A model generated the notes under the pieces. It searched no databases and had not been told where the DNA came from. It saw only the letters and a program-made list of their open reading frames with translations. A stretch of DNA of 64,000 bases from positions 806,001 through 870,000 of the forward strand of contig NZ_AP021879.1 in the NCBI RefSeq assembly GCF_009689005.1, in the 5' to 3' direction. Of this stretch, positions 18,833 through 29,700 are shown piece after piece. This DNA comes from Desulfosarcina ovata subsp. ovata (GTDB lineage Bacteria > Desulfobacterota > Desulfobacteria > Desulfobacterales > Desulfosarcinaceae). A program made the position numbers and the translations under genes. Every line of letters starts with the position of its first letter. Position 1 is the first letter of the stretch.

Positions 18833-19430
18833 CTAAGGAAAGGCGAGAGTTGCATAAAGAAGTCCAACTGCGCAACGACGACAACTCACCGTTCTTCAGA
18901 AAGACCAAATCAGAAAATGGATCTATGAAAGATATCTCTACCCCCGCAGTTGTCTCTGCAAAATGTGAGCCCAATGAATGAATAGGCATCAAAAAACTAT
19001 GATCGAATATAATATCATTGGGTTATGAGAGTTTGTGCTATAACTGAAAATGATCATGAGCCTAAATTATGTAAATTAGTAAATAAAAAATATGTAATTA
19101 TATACTTATTTTCACAATTTGAATGGAGGGGACGTACGATTTCACTATATGATACGGAACAACAAAACCGAAAATAGAAGTAACTTTTAAGTCTCTAAAT
19201 GAACATGGGTGAAAATGTTTAAATACAACATCTTGTAGTCAGCTGGGTTGCATTCTGTATTGTTATTATATTACGATACTTCAAAGAACCCCTAACAGCA
19301 GATAGCTTGCCAATGATAAAAATAGCGTACAATGGCAGTATGTTACAGATATGAAATCGAAATATGAAGAGATTGCCAAACAGAATGGACCACACTCATG
19401 GCCCACACTGAATGACAAAATGGCGGCTGG
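18833..19430 (-). other. non-coding interval between PEP-CTERM and HU genes
   Basis: An AT-rich stretch of about 600 bases with no credible gene. It holds the leader of the PEP-CTERM gene, including a CTCgCCT/AGGtGAG hairpin near 18825-18845 and the sigma-54-like site. Nothing else is recognised. Confidence 0.5.
18957..18973 (-). promoter_or_regulatory. sigma-54-like promoter of the PEP-CTERM gene
   Basis: The minus strand reads TGGGCTCACATTTTGCA about 145 bases before the PEP-CTERM ATG. The GG and GC dinucleotides are separated by exactly 10 bases, the spacing required for -24/-12 promoters, and TTTTGCA fits the -12 box. The -24 box (GGGCTC versus TGGCAC) is imperfect. PEP-CTERM genes in exosortase genomes are often under PrsR/sigma-54 control, which makes this plausible. 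Confidence 0.45.
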
Positions 19431-19694
19431 CTATGGAAGGTTCTTACTCGGCTTGAACGTCACCACGCTTTTTCCCTTAATCTTGATCTTTTCACCGGTC
19501 TGGGGATTACGGCCCATCCGAGTTTTACGATAAACGTTTCGAAAGGTGCCAAATCCCACCAGGGTTACCTTGCTGTTCCTTTTTTTGAGTCCTTTCTTGA
19601 TGCCATCGAGAGCGGAATCAAATGCTGCTTTTGCTGTGGCTTTCGGAATGTCGGCATCCTTGGCAATTTTCTCGATAAGTTCAGCTTTGGTCAT
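19431..19694 (-). CDS. HU family DNA-binding protein
   Basis: An 87-residue small basic protein of the HU/IHF family. It begins MTKAELIEKIAKDADIPKATAKAAF (dimerisation helices) and has the beta-arm signature GFGTFRNVYRKTRMGRNPQTGEKIKIKGKSVVTFKPSK, where GRNPxTG is the DNA-intercalating arm tip. Length is normal for HU. A strong AAGGAGG lies 6 bases before the ATG. It binds and bends DNA non-specifically as a nucleoid protein. It lies 93 bases downstream of the interrupted HU/IHF gene on the same strand, so it may formerly have been second in a two-gene unit; it has its own ribosome-binding site. Confidence 0.93.
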   Translation of the reverse strand: MTKAELIEKIAKDADIPKATAKAAFDSALDGIKKGLKKRNSKVTLVGFGTFRNVYRKTRMGRNPQTGEKIKIKGKSVVTFKPSKNLP

Positions 19695-19947
19695 GCGGCC
19701 TCCTTGATCATAGTTGGGTTGGTGGTTATCAGATGTCCTATCGCTCGAGGCATCGGTGTATAGCAGACGGCAGCAAGATCATCGATTTCAGCGATCAACC
19801 CTTTCCTTCAATTCCTTTCCTGGTTTGAAGAAAGGCAGCTTCTTCGGGGCGATTTCGACCCGCTCCCCGGTTTTGGGATTCCGCCCGATGTAGGCACCAT
19901 AATCCTTCACGAAAAACGAGCACAATCCACGAATTTCAACCCGGTCA

Positions 19948-19956
19948 CCGTTTGAC
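19948..19956 (+). repeat. left 9-bp target-site duplication (CCGTTTGAC)
   Basis: It directly abuts the left terminal inverted repeat of the insertion sequence and is identical to 21719-21727. It lies within the HU/IHF coding sequence. Confidence 0.9.
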
Positions 19957-21718
19957 CAGCAATTGTAATTTTGAAATGGCTCTCTTTGCTACCCAAACAG
20001 AAGTTTTTTTCAATCAAAGTTCGATGCATTTATTTTCTTTATTATTTCAAAATGTTCTGGACACAGAAGCTTGTAATGGATATAAGAGGGTGAATACTCA
20101 TCCACTTTTACCAAAAGCGAGCCAGGGCCATGCGATTGCCAGAACAAGAAGAAAACCGCATCCTACTTGAAAGGAAACATGCAGAATTCACATTTGACAA
20201 AGTGATCCAATTTTTTCGCCAAACTATTTCTGCATTTCCTGACCGGCGCATCGGCACTAATACCAGCTACAGCATAGAAGACGCAGCCCTGGGAGCTTTT
20301 TCTGTTTTTTTTACCCAAAGCCCATCCTTTTTAGCCTTTCAATCCGCTATGCAGCAAACAAAAGGCAAAAACAATGCGCAATCACTTTTCGGCCTCACTC
20401 AAATTCCCTGTACCAACCACATCAAAAGTTTAATGGACGAGGTCCATCCCTCTTATGTCACGCCCGTGTTCAAATATCTTTTCGACGGATTGGAAAAATC
20501 CGGTCATCTGGACGGGTTTCGCTCATACGACAACAATTTATTGGTTGCCTTTGACGGAACGCAGTATTTTGCTTCAAATACAATTCATTGTGATAATTGT
20601 AGTCGCAAGCACCATAAAAATGGAACCGTAACCTATTCGCATTCAGTCGTGACCCCGGTGATTGTGGCACCGGAAAACAATAAGGTGATTGCTTTGCAAC
20701 CGGAATTTATTACCCCCCAGGATGGCCATGATAAACAAGATTGCGAAAACGCGGCAGCAAAACGCTGGATCGATCAATATGCGGCGGAGTATCAACCTTT
20801 TGGCATCACTGTATTGGGCGATGATCTATACTGTAAACAACCGATTTGCAAAAAACTATTAGATCAAGAACTTGATTTCATTTTGGTCTGTAAACCCGAT
20901 TCTCATAAAACCCTTTACCAGTGGCTGGATGAATTGGACGCCATGCAGACCATCGAAACCGTGGTGGAGAAGCGCTGGACCGGCAAAACCCATGAAATCG
21001 ATACGTATCGCTTTGCCAACAAACTGCCGCTACGTGATAGTGAAAACGCCATTGATGTTAATTGGTGCGAACTGACAACAACCCTGCCCGATGGAAAAAT
21101 CGTGTACAAAAACGCATTTGCAACCAATTTTGAAGTTTCAAAGAGCAACGTCAAGCAAATTGTCAAAGATGGCCGAGCACGCTGGAAAGTCGAGAACGAA
21201 AATAATAATGTTTTGAAAAACAGAGGCTATAATATTGAACACAACTTCGGTCACGGGAACAAGCACCTTTCATCATTATTGCTGACCTTCAACTTGTTAG
21301 CCTTTCTGTTCCATACCGTTCTTGAACTGATGGATGAGAAGTACAGCTTGGTTCGTGCTGAGTTACCAACGCGCAAAACCTTTTTTGACGATGTGCGCGC
21401 TTTGACGCGATATATGTATTTTCCCAGTTGGGAGGCGATGTTAACTTTTATGATGCGAGGCCTGGAGATCGAATACGTAGACACCAGTTAAAATCCTTGG
21501 CAGATTTTCACATCAAACCGTACGAGTTCCTTTATTAACCAATGGATAGGTTTGATCAAAATTTCTGATACAGAGAGCCAAAAATGAAAAAATTCATCGG
21601 CTGGCTAATTGCGTACAGTTTTGTTTCACTTTTTGATCATAACCTGAACTAAATTTTTCGAAGAACTGATCGAATTGCCATGCTGGTACAAACCTGAACC
21701 GCATAATTACAATTGCTG
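19957..21718 (+). mobile_element. 1,762-bp insertion sequence, IS4-like DDE type
   Basis: Both ends are defined by perfect 14-bp terminal inverted repeats, CAGCAATTGTAATT at the left and its complement at the right, with further partial matching inward. Nine-bp direct repeats flank it. It carries one transposase gene on the plus strand, opposite to the interrupted HU/IHF gene. The 9-bp duplication and the transposase motifs fit IS4-related groups. Exact family needs a comparison with reference elements. The intact ORF, perfect ends and intact duplications suggest it could still be mobile. Confidence 0.88.
20130..21491 (+). CDS. DDE transposase of the IS4-like element
   Basis: A 453-residue transposase. 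The DDE core can be traced: first Asp in NLLVAFDGTQYF (about residue 147), second Asp in GITVLGDDLYC (about 230), and a C-terminal RARWKVENENNNVLKNRGYNIEHNFGHG that resembles the IS4-family Y-R-E-K signature (R-x3-E, then K), with one residue difference in spacing. The HCDNCSRKHHKNG stretch after the first Asp could form a zinc-binding loop. Between 21,280 and 21,340 is a hydrophobic LLLTFNLLAFLFHTVLEL helix. No strong Shine-Dalgarno precedes the ATG, so the true start may lie slightly inside. The frame is uninterrupted. Confidence 0.88.
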   Translation: MRLPEQEENRILLERKHAEFTFDKVIQFFRQTISAFPDRRIGTNTSYSIEDAALGAFSVFFTQSPSFLAFQSAMQQTKGKNNAQSLFGLTQIPCTNHIKSLMDEVHPSYVTPVFKYLFDGLEKSGHLDGFRSYDNNLLVAFDGTQYFASNTIHCDNCSRKHHKNGTVTYSHSVVTPVIVAPENNKVIALQPEFITPQDGHDKQDCENAAAKRWIDQYAAEYQPFGITVLGDDLYCKQPICKKLLDQELDFILVCKPDSHKTLYQWLDELDAMQTIETVVEKRWTGKTHEIDTYRFANKLPLRDSENAIDVNWCELTTTLPDGKIVYKNAFATNFEVSKSNVKQIVKDGRARWKVENENNNVLKNRGYNIEHNFGHGNKHLSSLLLTFNLLAFLFHTVLELMDEKYSLVRAELPTRKTFFDDVRALTRYMYFPSWEAMLTFMMRGLEIEYVDTS

Positions 21719-21727
21719 CCGTTTGAC
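21719..21727 (+). repeat. right 9-bp target-site duplication (CCGTTTGAC)
   Basis: It directly abuts the right terminal inverted repeat and is identical to 19948-19956, which proves insertion by transposition. Confidence 0.9.
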
Positions 21728-21834
21728 AGGGCGTTGGTCATTTCATTGAAAAAGATGTCCACTATGGCGGTAGCTTCAGATTTGGAAAGATTGGCTGCTT
21801 CCTTCAATGCCTGGATCAGTTCGAGCTTGTTCAT

Positions 21835-22621
21835 GTGTTCAGCACTCCAGATTATCTTACTTTTGGGAATGGTAGGATGGAAATTTTTTTGAAGAATAAA
21901 CTCTGAAGAATAAATCTGTCAATGATTAAAGTAATTTATCCAAGATGATGCAGGAATTACGTTCCTTATCGAACATAAATTCATTGAAGCTGTTTTAGCC
22001 AGAACAAACATGGAATTTAAACGCAGGTATTGGGTATGAGGCAAACCACATGATGTAGTGTTCGATTATTTTTATGATATATTACAATGAGATAGCAGTA
22101 ACCAAAAGATACGCAATCATTGTTGTATGTCGGATCTATCTCACCAATCAATTGTAAATGATTTGGAGGACGGAGGTGAAAAAGAATTCAACAAAGCGGT
22201 TTCGAAGCAGATCAATTCCGTAAAAAAACAGATAAAAATTTTATGGAGAACAGTCAAAACATATTGTGTAATTTGTTTCTTGTTTATATAGTTTTTGTAA
22301 CATTCATTTCCCAACACCTACCTTACAAGTTATCTGTTAATTCCATAACTATCTGCTGAGATTGAATATTTCTATTATTCTGTAACTATAGCATGTTAAT
22401 TGCAGAGCCTGCTAATGATTCTATGGTTTCCGTGCTATAGAGAATGATGAAGAATTTGTGTATCTTCTCATTCCTGTACGCAACATCAATTGGCTGTTAA
22501 AAATTATTATTGAAGATTCGGTCGTATCGAGTACTCTTTTTCGAAGAACCATGTTATCGCAAGGTTGAAGAGGTGTGTTTAGAGTCCATCGTGCCTTTAT
22601 TCTTGCGGAATAGGGAGTTGA
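21835..22621 (+). other. non-coding interval upstream of second PEP-CTERM gene
   Basis: About 790 AT-rich bases. No credible gene is present: GGAGG followed by GTG at 22,175 opens only a 15-codon frame. The stretch contains a sigma-54-like site (22389-22404) and otherwise nothing recognisable. Confidence 0.45.
22389..22404 (+). promoter_or_regulatory. sigma-54-like site upstream of PEP-CTERM gene
   Basis: TAGCATGTTAATTGCA matches the -24/-12 consensus TGGCACGNNNNTTGCW at 10 of 12 informative positions, with the -12 TTGCA perfect. The second base of the -24 box is A instead of G, which weakens the case. It lies 218 bases before the ATG at 22622. Confidence 0.3.
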
Positions 22622-23224
22622 ATGATGATTAGAATCGCCACTCGCACCATTGTCCTCGGATTGTTACTGGTTTTCTTTCATACACCCCTTCATGCGGTTA
22701 TGCTTTCGGATGCTTCTTCATGGTGGGATTATAGTTATACCGCTGTCGATGCCACACCGGGATCATACACCATCAATTTTGACTTCAGGAGCGAGATGAG
22801 TGCCGACGTTCCGAATTTTACTTGGCCGGATGCCTTCTTTGCCACGGTATATTACGTGGACGGCCTCAGTCAGTTCGATCTCGAATCTTCTTCTTATGAC
22901 GATTGGGATGAATTGTTTAGTTTAGAATATTTAGGACCATACGACAACTATGGCTCCATTACCGCAAGTGCCTTGGGGGGTGACTGGTATCATTTTACCG
23001 CCACCTTGGACAACGAATACAACTTTATCATCCCCACCTTCGAGCTATACGACGGAAATTTTATCACCGGCGACAGCTGGGTGGAGATAGAAAATGTCAA
23101 TGTGGTTTTAGATTCATCGCCGGCCCCTGTTCCCGAACCCGGAACAATGTTGCTTATGCTTACCGGACTAACCGGGTTGGGCGCGGCGATGAAGAGAAAA
23201 AAGCACCTTAGTTCATATAAATAG
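22622..23224 (+). CDS. PEP-CTERM exported protein
   Basis: A 200-residue secreted protein with a signal peptide (TIVLGLLLVFFHTPLHA) and a clear C-terminal PEP-CTERM signal: PVPEPGTMLLMLTGLTGL followed by AAMKRKKH. The mature domain is rich in Trp, Tyr, Asp and Ser (SSWWDYSYTAVDATPG, WPDAFFATVYYVDG) and resembles no family I know beyond generic PEP-CTERM beta-sandwich domains. GGGAG lies 5 bases before the ATG. Like the PEP-CTERM gene at 18278-18811, it stands alone and is predicted to need an exosortase encoded elsewhere. Both have a WW- or YY-containing beta-rich core, but they are not close paralogues. Confidence 0.85.
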   Translation: MMIRIATRTIVLGLLLVFFHTPLHAVMLSDASSWWDYSYTAVDATPGSYTINFDFRSEMSADVPNFTWPDAFFATVYYVDGLSQFDLESSSYDDWDELFSLEYLGPYDNYGSITASALGGDWYHFTATLDNEYNFIIPTFELYDGNFITGDSWVEIENVNVVLDSSPAPVPEPGTMLLMLTGLTGLGAAMKRKKHLSSYK

Positions 23225-23470
23225 TTTGAACCTTTTTTATAATTGAAATAGATTAAGCTTTAATTGAAGGGGTATGGAACCCACCGTGAACCGCTACGTA
23301 AATAAATAGCGGTTAACATCCATGGGGGTACAGATCTTGATTTCTTGAAAATGGATGCGAATAGCTGAGAAGGTATTGTGAGTTGAAAAACGCCAAACGA
23401 TTAGGGCGTTTATTTGAAGCCTTGTTATTACTAATGTGGGGATACTTTGCGGTTCACAAAGGTGGTACCG

Positions 23471-23519
23471 AAAAGCCCGAATCGATGCTTGTATAGATAC
23501 GTCGATTCGGGCTTTTTTT
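23471..23519 (+). terminator. intrinsic terminator, strong 15-bp stem
   Basis: AAAAGCCCGAATCGA at 23471-23485 pairs perfectly with 23502-23516 and is followed by T residues; an A tract on the other side makes it potentially bidirectional. It lies about 250 bases after the PEP-CTERM gene and isolates it from the giant gene. A smaller AAACGCC/GGCGTTT hairpin lies at 23388-23411. The 240-base stretch before it holds no gene and could be a long 3' end or an unrecognised small RNA. Confidence 0.8.
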
Positions 23520-23666
23520 GTGGTTTTCCTCAGACTTTCCAAGGGTTAATCGCATTTTTCAGATCTTCAATCGAAGGCATGGATAGGGACGGCAATAGTC
23601 TTTATCAATGCTACTGTTGTTCTTTGTAAAAGCTGGGCATACCCGTGAATAAAGAGAGTGAATCAA

Positions 23667-23687
23667 ACCACCCGCTCTGCGGGTGGT
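23667..23687 (+). other. perfect 9-bp GC-rich hairpin upstream of giant gene
   Basis: ACCACCCGC-TCT-GCGGGTGGT forms a very stable stem with a 3-base loop, 79 bases before the chosen ATG of the giant gene. It is not followed directly by a U run, so it is a poor terminator. It could shape the leader mRNA, or be a leftover end hairpin of an IS200/IS605-type element; no such transposase is nearby. Confidence 0.4.
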
Positions 23688-23765
23688 CGGTGATTGTTTT
23701 AATCAGTATCAGAGATGCTGATCCCAGTTAAAAGAAAAATTGAACTGATATCAAGGGTAGAAGAA

Positions 23766-26700
23766 ATGATGAACACACTGCGCAACCTTGCCAAACGATT
23801 CGTTTTCCTTTGGTTAGCTTTACTCATCTCTGTTTTTGGGCCGGCCGCCATATCAAACGCTGCCGATCCCGTTGATATCACAAATTCATTTCAAATCTCA
23901 TCGGCCAACGAACGGACAACGTTGGACCGCCGTACCCGGGAGCGCATCTTTACCGCCGACATCACCATGGTCAACACCGGTGACCAGGCATATTTGGCTC
24001 CCTTTCATGCCGTGATCCATATTACCGGAACCGGCGTCTCCATGCCCGAAGCCGAAGGCGGCATCGGCGTGGTGCCTTACAACACTTACTATTACGACCT
24101 AAGCACAAAGATCCCCGCCGAAGGCCTGGCTCCGTCGGCAAGCATCACCTTCGGCATCAAGATGGTCAGCAGGACAACCTTCACTTACAATGTCACAGTA
24201 TATGGCGTAATCCCAGTCGTAAATCAGGCCCCGGGATTTTCCCCCATAGATCTTCAGGCTGTGGCCGAGGGCCAACCCCTCTCTTTCCTTGTGACTGCTA
24301 TTGATCCCGATGAGGGGGATACCATCACTCTCGACGGACAGAACCTGCCCATCGGTGCTGAATTTGATGCGTCAACCGGTTCATTTTTTTGGACCCCGAA
24401 TTTCGACCAGGCCGGCACGTATACCGTTACCTTCACAGCCGAGGACGCGGGCGGCCTAACAGCGTCCATGGATGTGCCCATTACGGTCACTGATACCAAC
24501 CGGTCACCGGCCTTTACATCCTCGCCGATCACCGACGCTACTCAGAGCGAACCCTACGCTTACACGGCCACCGCCACCGATGCCGACGGCGACGCGGTGA
24601 CCTTCACCTTCGTCCAGGCGCCCATGGGCATGACCATCGATCCAAACACCGGTGCTATCGCATGGACGCCTGCAGAGACTGGCGACGTCACTGTCGAGAT
24701 CCAGGCCGCCGATTCCAGTGGTGGCTCGGCTGTTCAGTCGTTCACCATAGCCGTGGCCTCCGGTACCCAGGGCCCATTAGCACTATCCATTACCTCCCCG
24801 GCGGAAGGACATATCACGAATGCTTCTCCGATAACGGTTCAGGGGACGGTAAGCGATACAAATGCGCTTGTCGTCGTTCAAAATGTGGTTGCCGATGTTG
24901 TCGGCACAACATTTCAAGCAGAAAGAATCCCCCTTGTTGAGGGTTTGAACACGATAGAGGCAAGCGCCCACAATGACGCGGATGAAAATGTCGTTGTAAC
25001 CAGCTCCGTTATTCTCGATACTACGCCTCCGAGTTTTATCATCACTTCTCCATCAGAGCGCAGCTTGTATACGAATCCCCTGGTCACGATTTACGGTATT
25101 GTTTCGGATGCAACAAACGTGACGGCAACCATTGATGGTAATCCGGCCACGGTTGAAGAAGGAAACCTTACCGCAAACAAGGCCCTATCACCCGGCCGTA
25201 ATGTGGTAAGTATTATTTGTCAGGATGCAGCGGGAAATACCACAAAAAAACAACTGACGCTTTTTCTCGATACGGCGCCCTTGTCTGTAATTGCAGTCGA
25301 TCCGCCATATGGTACCCCAGACGTACCCACAACCACGGCAATTACCCTGACTTTCTCAGAACCGGTAAACCCGGAAAGTCTACGTTCCAGTGCGATTTTC
25401 ATTAGCGACGGGTCCGGCAGTATCCTGCCCGCCGAAGTGATCGTTTCATCTGATGCATCGAGCGCGACGCTTACCCCGACAGCTGCGCTACCCGCCGGTA
25501 CAAGCATCAATGTATCCCTTACAACCGGGGTTACCGATGTTGCCGGAAATCCTCTTTCCGCGCCGTTTACCAGCGTATTCGTAACAGCCGGTGAGGTAAT
25601 TGGTCCGGGGGTCGTAATAGGTGAAGTCTATGACGATACAAAAAGCCTCCCCCTATCGGAGGCCTCTGTCGCGGCCATTTCATCCGAAACTGGAGATGTG
25701 ATTACGCAAACCCAGACGGATGAATTGGGACGCTACCTTCTTGAGACCGGGACGAGCGAGATTTGGGTACGCGTAAGCAAGCCCGGTTTTACAGTCGTCG
25801 ACCGGCAGATCGGTTCAACGCAAAATTCCTACGCGGAGGCGTTAGACGCCAGGCTTACACCAGTAAGTCAAGCCGTTCCCGTAATTGCCACGGTCGGCGC
25901 GGAGGCCCGGAATCTCGCGGGAGATGTTCTCACCATCCAACCCGGCGCCTTTGATGCGGACGGGGAGATTACCTTTACCGTCATCAGTCCTCAAGGCCCC
26001 CAGGTACCGTTTCCTTACGGATGGTCTCCAGTGGCGATCGTCCAGATCGATTCCCCAGCGGTCTTCGATCCACCCGCCGTTTTGGAAGTGACCGATCAGA
26101 CCGGGGCTGCCGCAGGAAAAGATGCCGTTTTTGCCTATTACGATGAAGCAACGAGACAATGGATTGCGCTGGAGACCGTGGTTATACCGGCTGATGGCCC
26201 AGCAACATTCCAGGCCGTGATCAGGCCGGGCCAGTTTGCCCTGCTTCTGTCTGACGCAGGGGAAGGTGGGCCTTCTGCGGTCGTATTGAATGAAGCGCTT
26301 GCTTCGGGAGAGCCCATTGAAATCCCGCTGGATGCGGAAGCAACAGGAATTGTGACCCCACCTGCGGGCCGTGCGGACGATCCCACACCGGCCAATGCAT
26401 TGGTTACGATTCATTCTGACATACCGCTTCGAAGCGGCACACCCCTACGCGGAGATTTTCTGGAATTGTTCGTTCTCAGGGACGGGGATCGGATATCTCC
26501 CATGGACAACGCTCAGGATCTCTTTGCATACCGGGCTCTCGAGGATGCAGAGGGACAAACCCTGACGGCAGGCTTTCCCATGGTGCCGTCTGAGACCTTT
26601 GCCTTAGGAGAAATCTCGGAAGGAACGATCACGGTAAGCCTCAATAGAAGTTCCCAGGTCTCACGCAGTCTGGTTGGATCGGACGGCGGCGGGCTTCAAA

Positions 26701-29700
26701 CGGAAGACGGAAGCCGCGTGGTCGTCCCATCAGGGGCGTTTACGGTTGATGTCCCCGTTGATCTGAAGCGATTGGATGAAGAAATCTATGGCGCACTCAC
26801 TCCCGAGGGGTTCACCTATCTCGGTGGGCTGGGACTCGACCTTGCTGGCCAAACCGCTGCAGTCCCTCTTTCCCTTACCTTGGGCGATACCGCATGGCGC
26901 GTACCAACCGGGTCGCAAGTGGTGGTAGCACAAGTTCGAACCGTTCAGGGGCGTGAGCGTCTGGTTCTGGTCGGGTTGGCCCGCATCGAAGGAAATGACC
27001 TCACCATGGTAACCCAGGCGGATGGTACTGTCTTTCCCGGGGTGCGAGAAGGTGGTGTTTACTGTTTTTACCGATATGACGGGGAGCTTGCGGTTTTCTC
27101 GGGAACGGCACGGGAGGAAGCCGGGCGCAGGGATGGCCTGGTAACCCATGTGGAGGCCATGCCCTTTGTTTCCGTAACCGATACAAACGGCAGGTTCTCC
27201 CTGGTTTCTCAGCCAGGATCCTACGTGCTGGTGGCCGAGGCCGTGTCCACACACGATAAGGCCCGGGTTCAAGGCGAAACCGGTGTGCCCCTTTCGGAGG
27301 TCATTATCCATCCGAACCCACCATCTGTCGAGCGGATTGTCGTGCGTTCCCCGCTGGTGGCGGGAAACTATGCCGGCCCTGTCGTACTGCTGGGCAAGCC
27401 CGCCCCGTTGGTGGACGACGATACAACCGGTGAAAGCAGCGGAAACGGCAATGGCTGGATGGATGGGGGAGAACGCATCGAACTGTATCTATCTGTCCGA
27501 AACGAGGGTACCATTGCCGTTGAAAACATCTCCTTTGCCCTCCGGATTGACACGCTCGACGGAGACATAGCGGTTCTTCCCGAGATCGTTACTATCGACA
27601 GCCTTCCACCGGATGAGGCGCTGGATATCGGTCCCTTTGTCTTTGATGTCCCGGCGAACATGGACGGCTCTGAGCTGCGCTTTACCCTGTCTTCTCTATC
27701 AGACCAGGGAATTGCCAACAGGACAGCCTTCCACCTGCCCCTTGAAGTGGAACATATCGACGTGCCCATCGGCAGCGAGGTTCTCGTTTACTTTTCCGAA
27801 GCGGTAGATGCACAATCCCTTCCAAACGCACTCACCCTCGAGAAGGAGAACGGTTCCAGCCTTACCCCCATTGCTACCAAACTGGTTGTTGCCGGGGAGG
27901 GTGAAATCGCAAAACTCCGGCCCATCGAAACATTGGAAGACGATACGGTTTACCGGATAACCCTCTCCCAGGCCATCGTGGATACGGATAATTACCCGCT
28001 GGCCGAGGCGCCTGTCGTGGAGCGTTTCAAGACAGTGGACCTGACACCGCCGGGTCCCATCGATCCGGGTTCCATAGAGGTCGGCTTTCCCGATGAAGAA
28101 GGATTTGTGAGTATTTCAGGCTCCATTGGCTCTGTCAATCCTGACGATACGGTCATCGTGCTGAATGAGACCACGGGTTTTACTGCCCTTGCAATCGTTT
28201 CGGCTGACGGAAGCTTCAATGCACGCGTTTATGCGGAGTTAACCGACCAAATCACCTTGCGGGTCCAGGACCGCAATGGAAATGAAATCATCATCGATCC
28301 CGGGCCGTTTGTTCAGCGAGATCCGATTACCGGAGAAGTCCTCTCTACAATGGTGGGGCGTCGCGGAGGAACCGTACCCGGACCTGATGGAATCCAGATG
28401 ATCGTGCCTGCCGGTTCGTTAATCGATGCCACGGAGCTGCGTCTGTCCCGTGATAAGGACCCCTTTTCCCTGCCTTCGGATATCGCTTCGAAGCCAACTC
28501 TTGTTTCCGCATTCGAGTCCTTTTTCGATGTTGTGGACCGCATACGAATCGACGGGGATGTTCGGCAATTTATCGGGCCGGTGGAGATTTCCCTTCCACC
28601 GCCCCAGGATGCGGTGGAAGGAGATCTATTTCTGGTTGTGCGCGACCGCACCGTCACTATCGGAGGCGCTATGGCGGACCTTGACCTGATCTCCGGACTG
28701 ACCGCCGTTGAAAATCCGCTGCGGGATGTTGAGCGATTGGCGATTCTGGATACGGCAACCGTGAAAAATGAGGGCGGAGAGCTGGTTCTCTCAACGGATT
28801 CTCCCCCGTTCCAGGGCGTAACAGGCCCTGGAACCCTGACGGTTTTGAAGGTCAACGGCCAACTCACCTTTTTTGCGGGCGAGGTCAGGCGCGATTCCAT
28901 CGACGGCCAGCCTGTTTCCGATGCAGTGGTGCAATCCATACCCGATGCAGCGGAAACTGCTGCATTTGTATCCATCACCGACGCGGATGGAGAATTCGTG
29001 GTTACAGATTCCAGCGCCGGCGGTCCATATGAAGAAGGTGCCGTCGTAGCAGGCAGACTGGAAGTCTTTGATCCGGATTTCTTACGGACCATACGCCGCG
29101 ATGTCAGGGGTGTAGTAGGTCTGCCCGCACCGCCGGAAACAGTTGTGGCCTACCTTGAAGAGCCTTTTATTCTGCCTGCAAAATTGCCCGGTGCGATCAT
29201 CGATATCCTGGGGGACCTGGAACCACCGAAGGTGAAAATCTACGTCCAAGGCGATTCTTTGCAAGGCGGATACTCCCGCGCAGGTGATTCGCTGACGGTG
29301 ACGGTGGTCACGGACGACAATGATGAAGTGGCATTTGTAGCGCTGGAAGTGAATCAGGGAAGCGGTTTCAAGAGCGTGTCTCTCTCACCGGCCGGCACCT
29401 ATACCATGACACCGCTTTCGGATGCGCTGCTGACTTTCCGGGCGACCGCACGGGATGCGAGCGGAAATACGAGTTCTTCCGAAGCCAACGTCCGAGCGGT
29501 CGAAGCCGAAGCCGGAGAGCCATTGATTCCGCAACCGATTTCCGGACAGGCAGCCGTTCGCATAGATCCGCCTTCCGCACCCCCGTCGGATTCCGATGGC
29601 TCTTCGGATGCATCGCCCGATGGTTCCGGGGACCGCGAGATATCATTTGATGGAGATATCGTTCTTACCTATTCCGAGCCTTTAGATCCAGACACGGTCA

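Larger units (their letters stand above)
19788..21834 (-). pseudogene. HU/IHF-family gene split by an insertion sequence
   Basis: The N-terminal 39 codons lie at 21834-21719 (MNKLELIQALKEAANLSK... ending in LSNG) and the C-terminal 52 codons at 19947-19788 (DRVEIRGLCSFF...GRNPKTGERVEI...KELKERVDR, then TGA). Removing the insertion sequence and one copy of the 9-bp duplication rejoins the frame exactly, giving a 91-residue protein. That is the same length as the intact paralogue at 56401-56676 and close to it in sequence. No other lesion is visible, so the insertion is probably recent. The gene is inactivated; the surviving N-terminal frame would read 21 further codons into the element. Confidence 0.9.

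Noticed and set aside
23667..23687. Transcription terminator
   Set aside because: The stem is strong but no U run follows; I list it only as a hairpin.
28313..29092. 259-codon minus-strand frame inside giant gene 1
   Set aside because: It lies wholly within the coding sequence of the giant protein, has no ribosome-binding site, and is rich in Ser/Arg/Pro as expected from antisense reading of GC-rich repeats.
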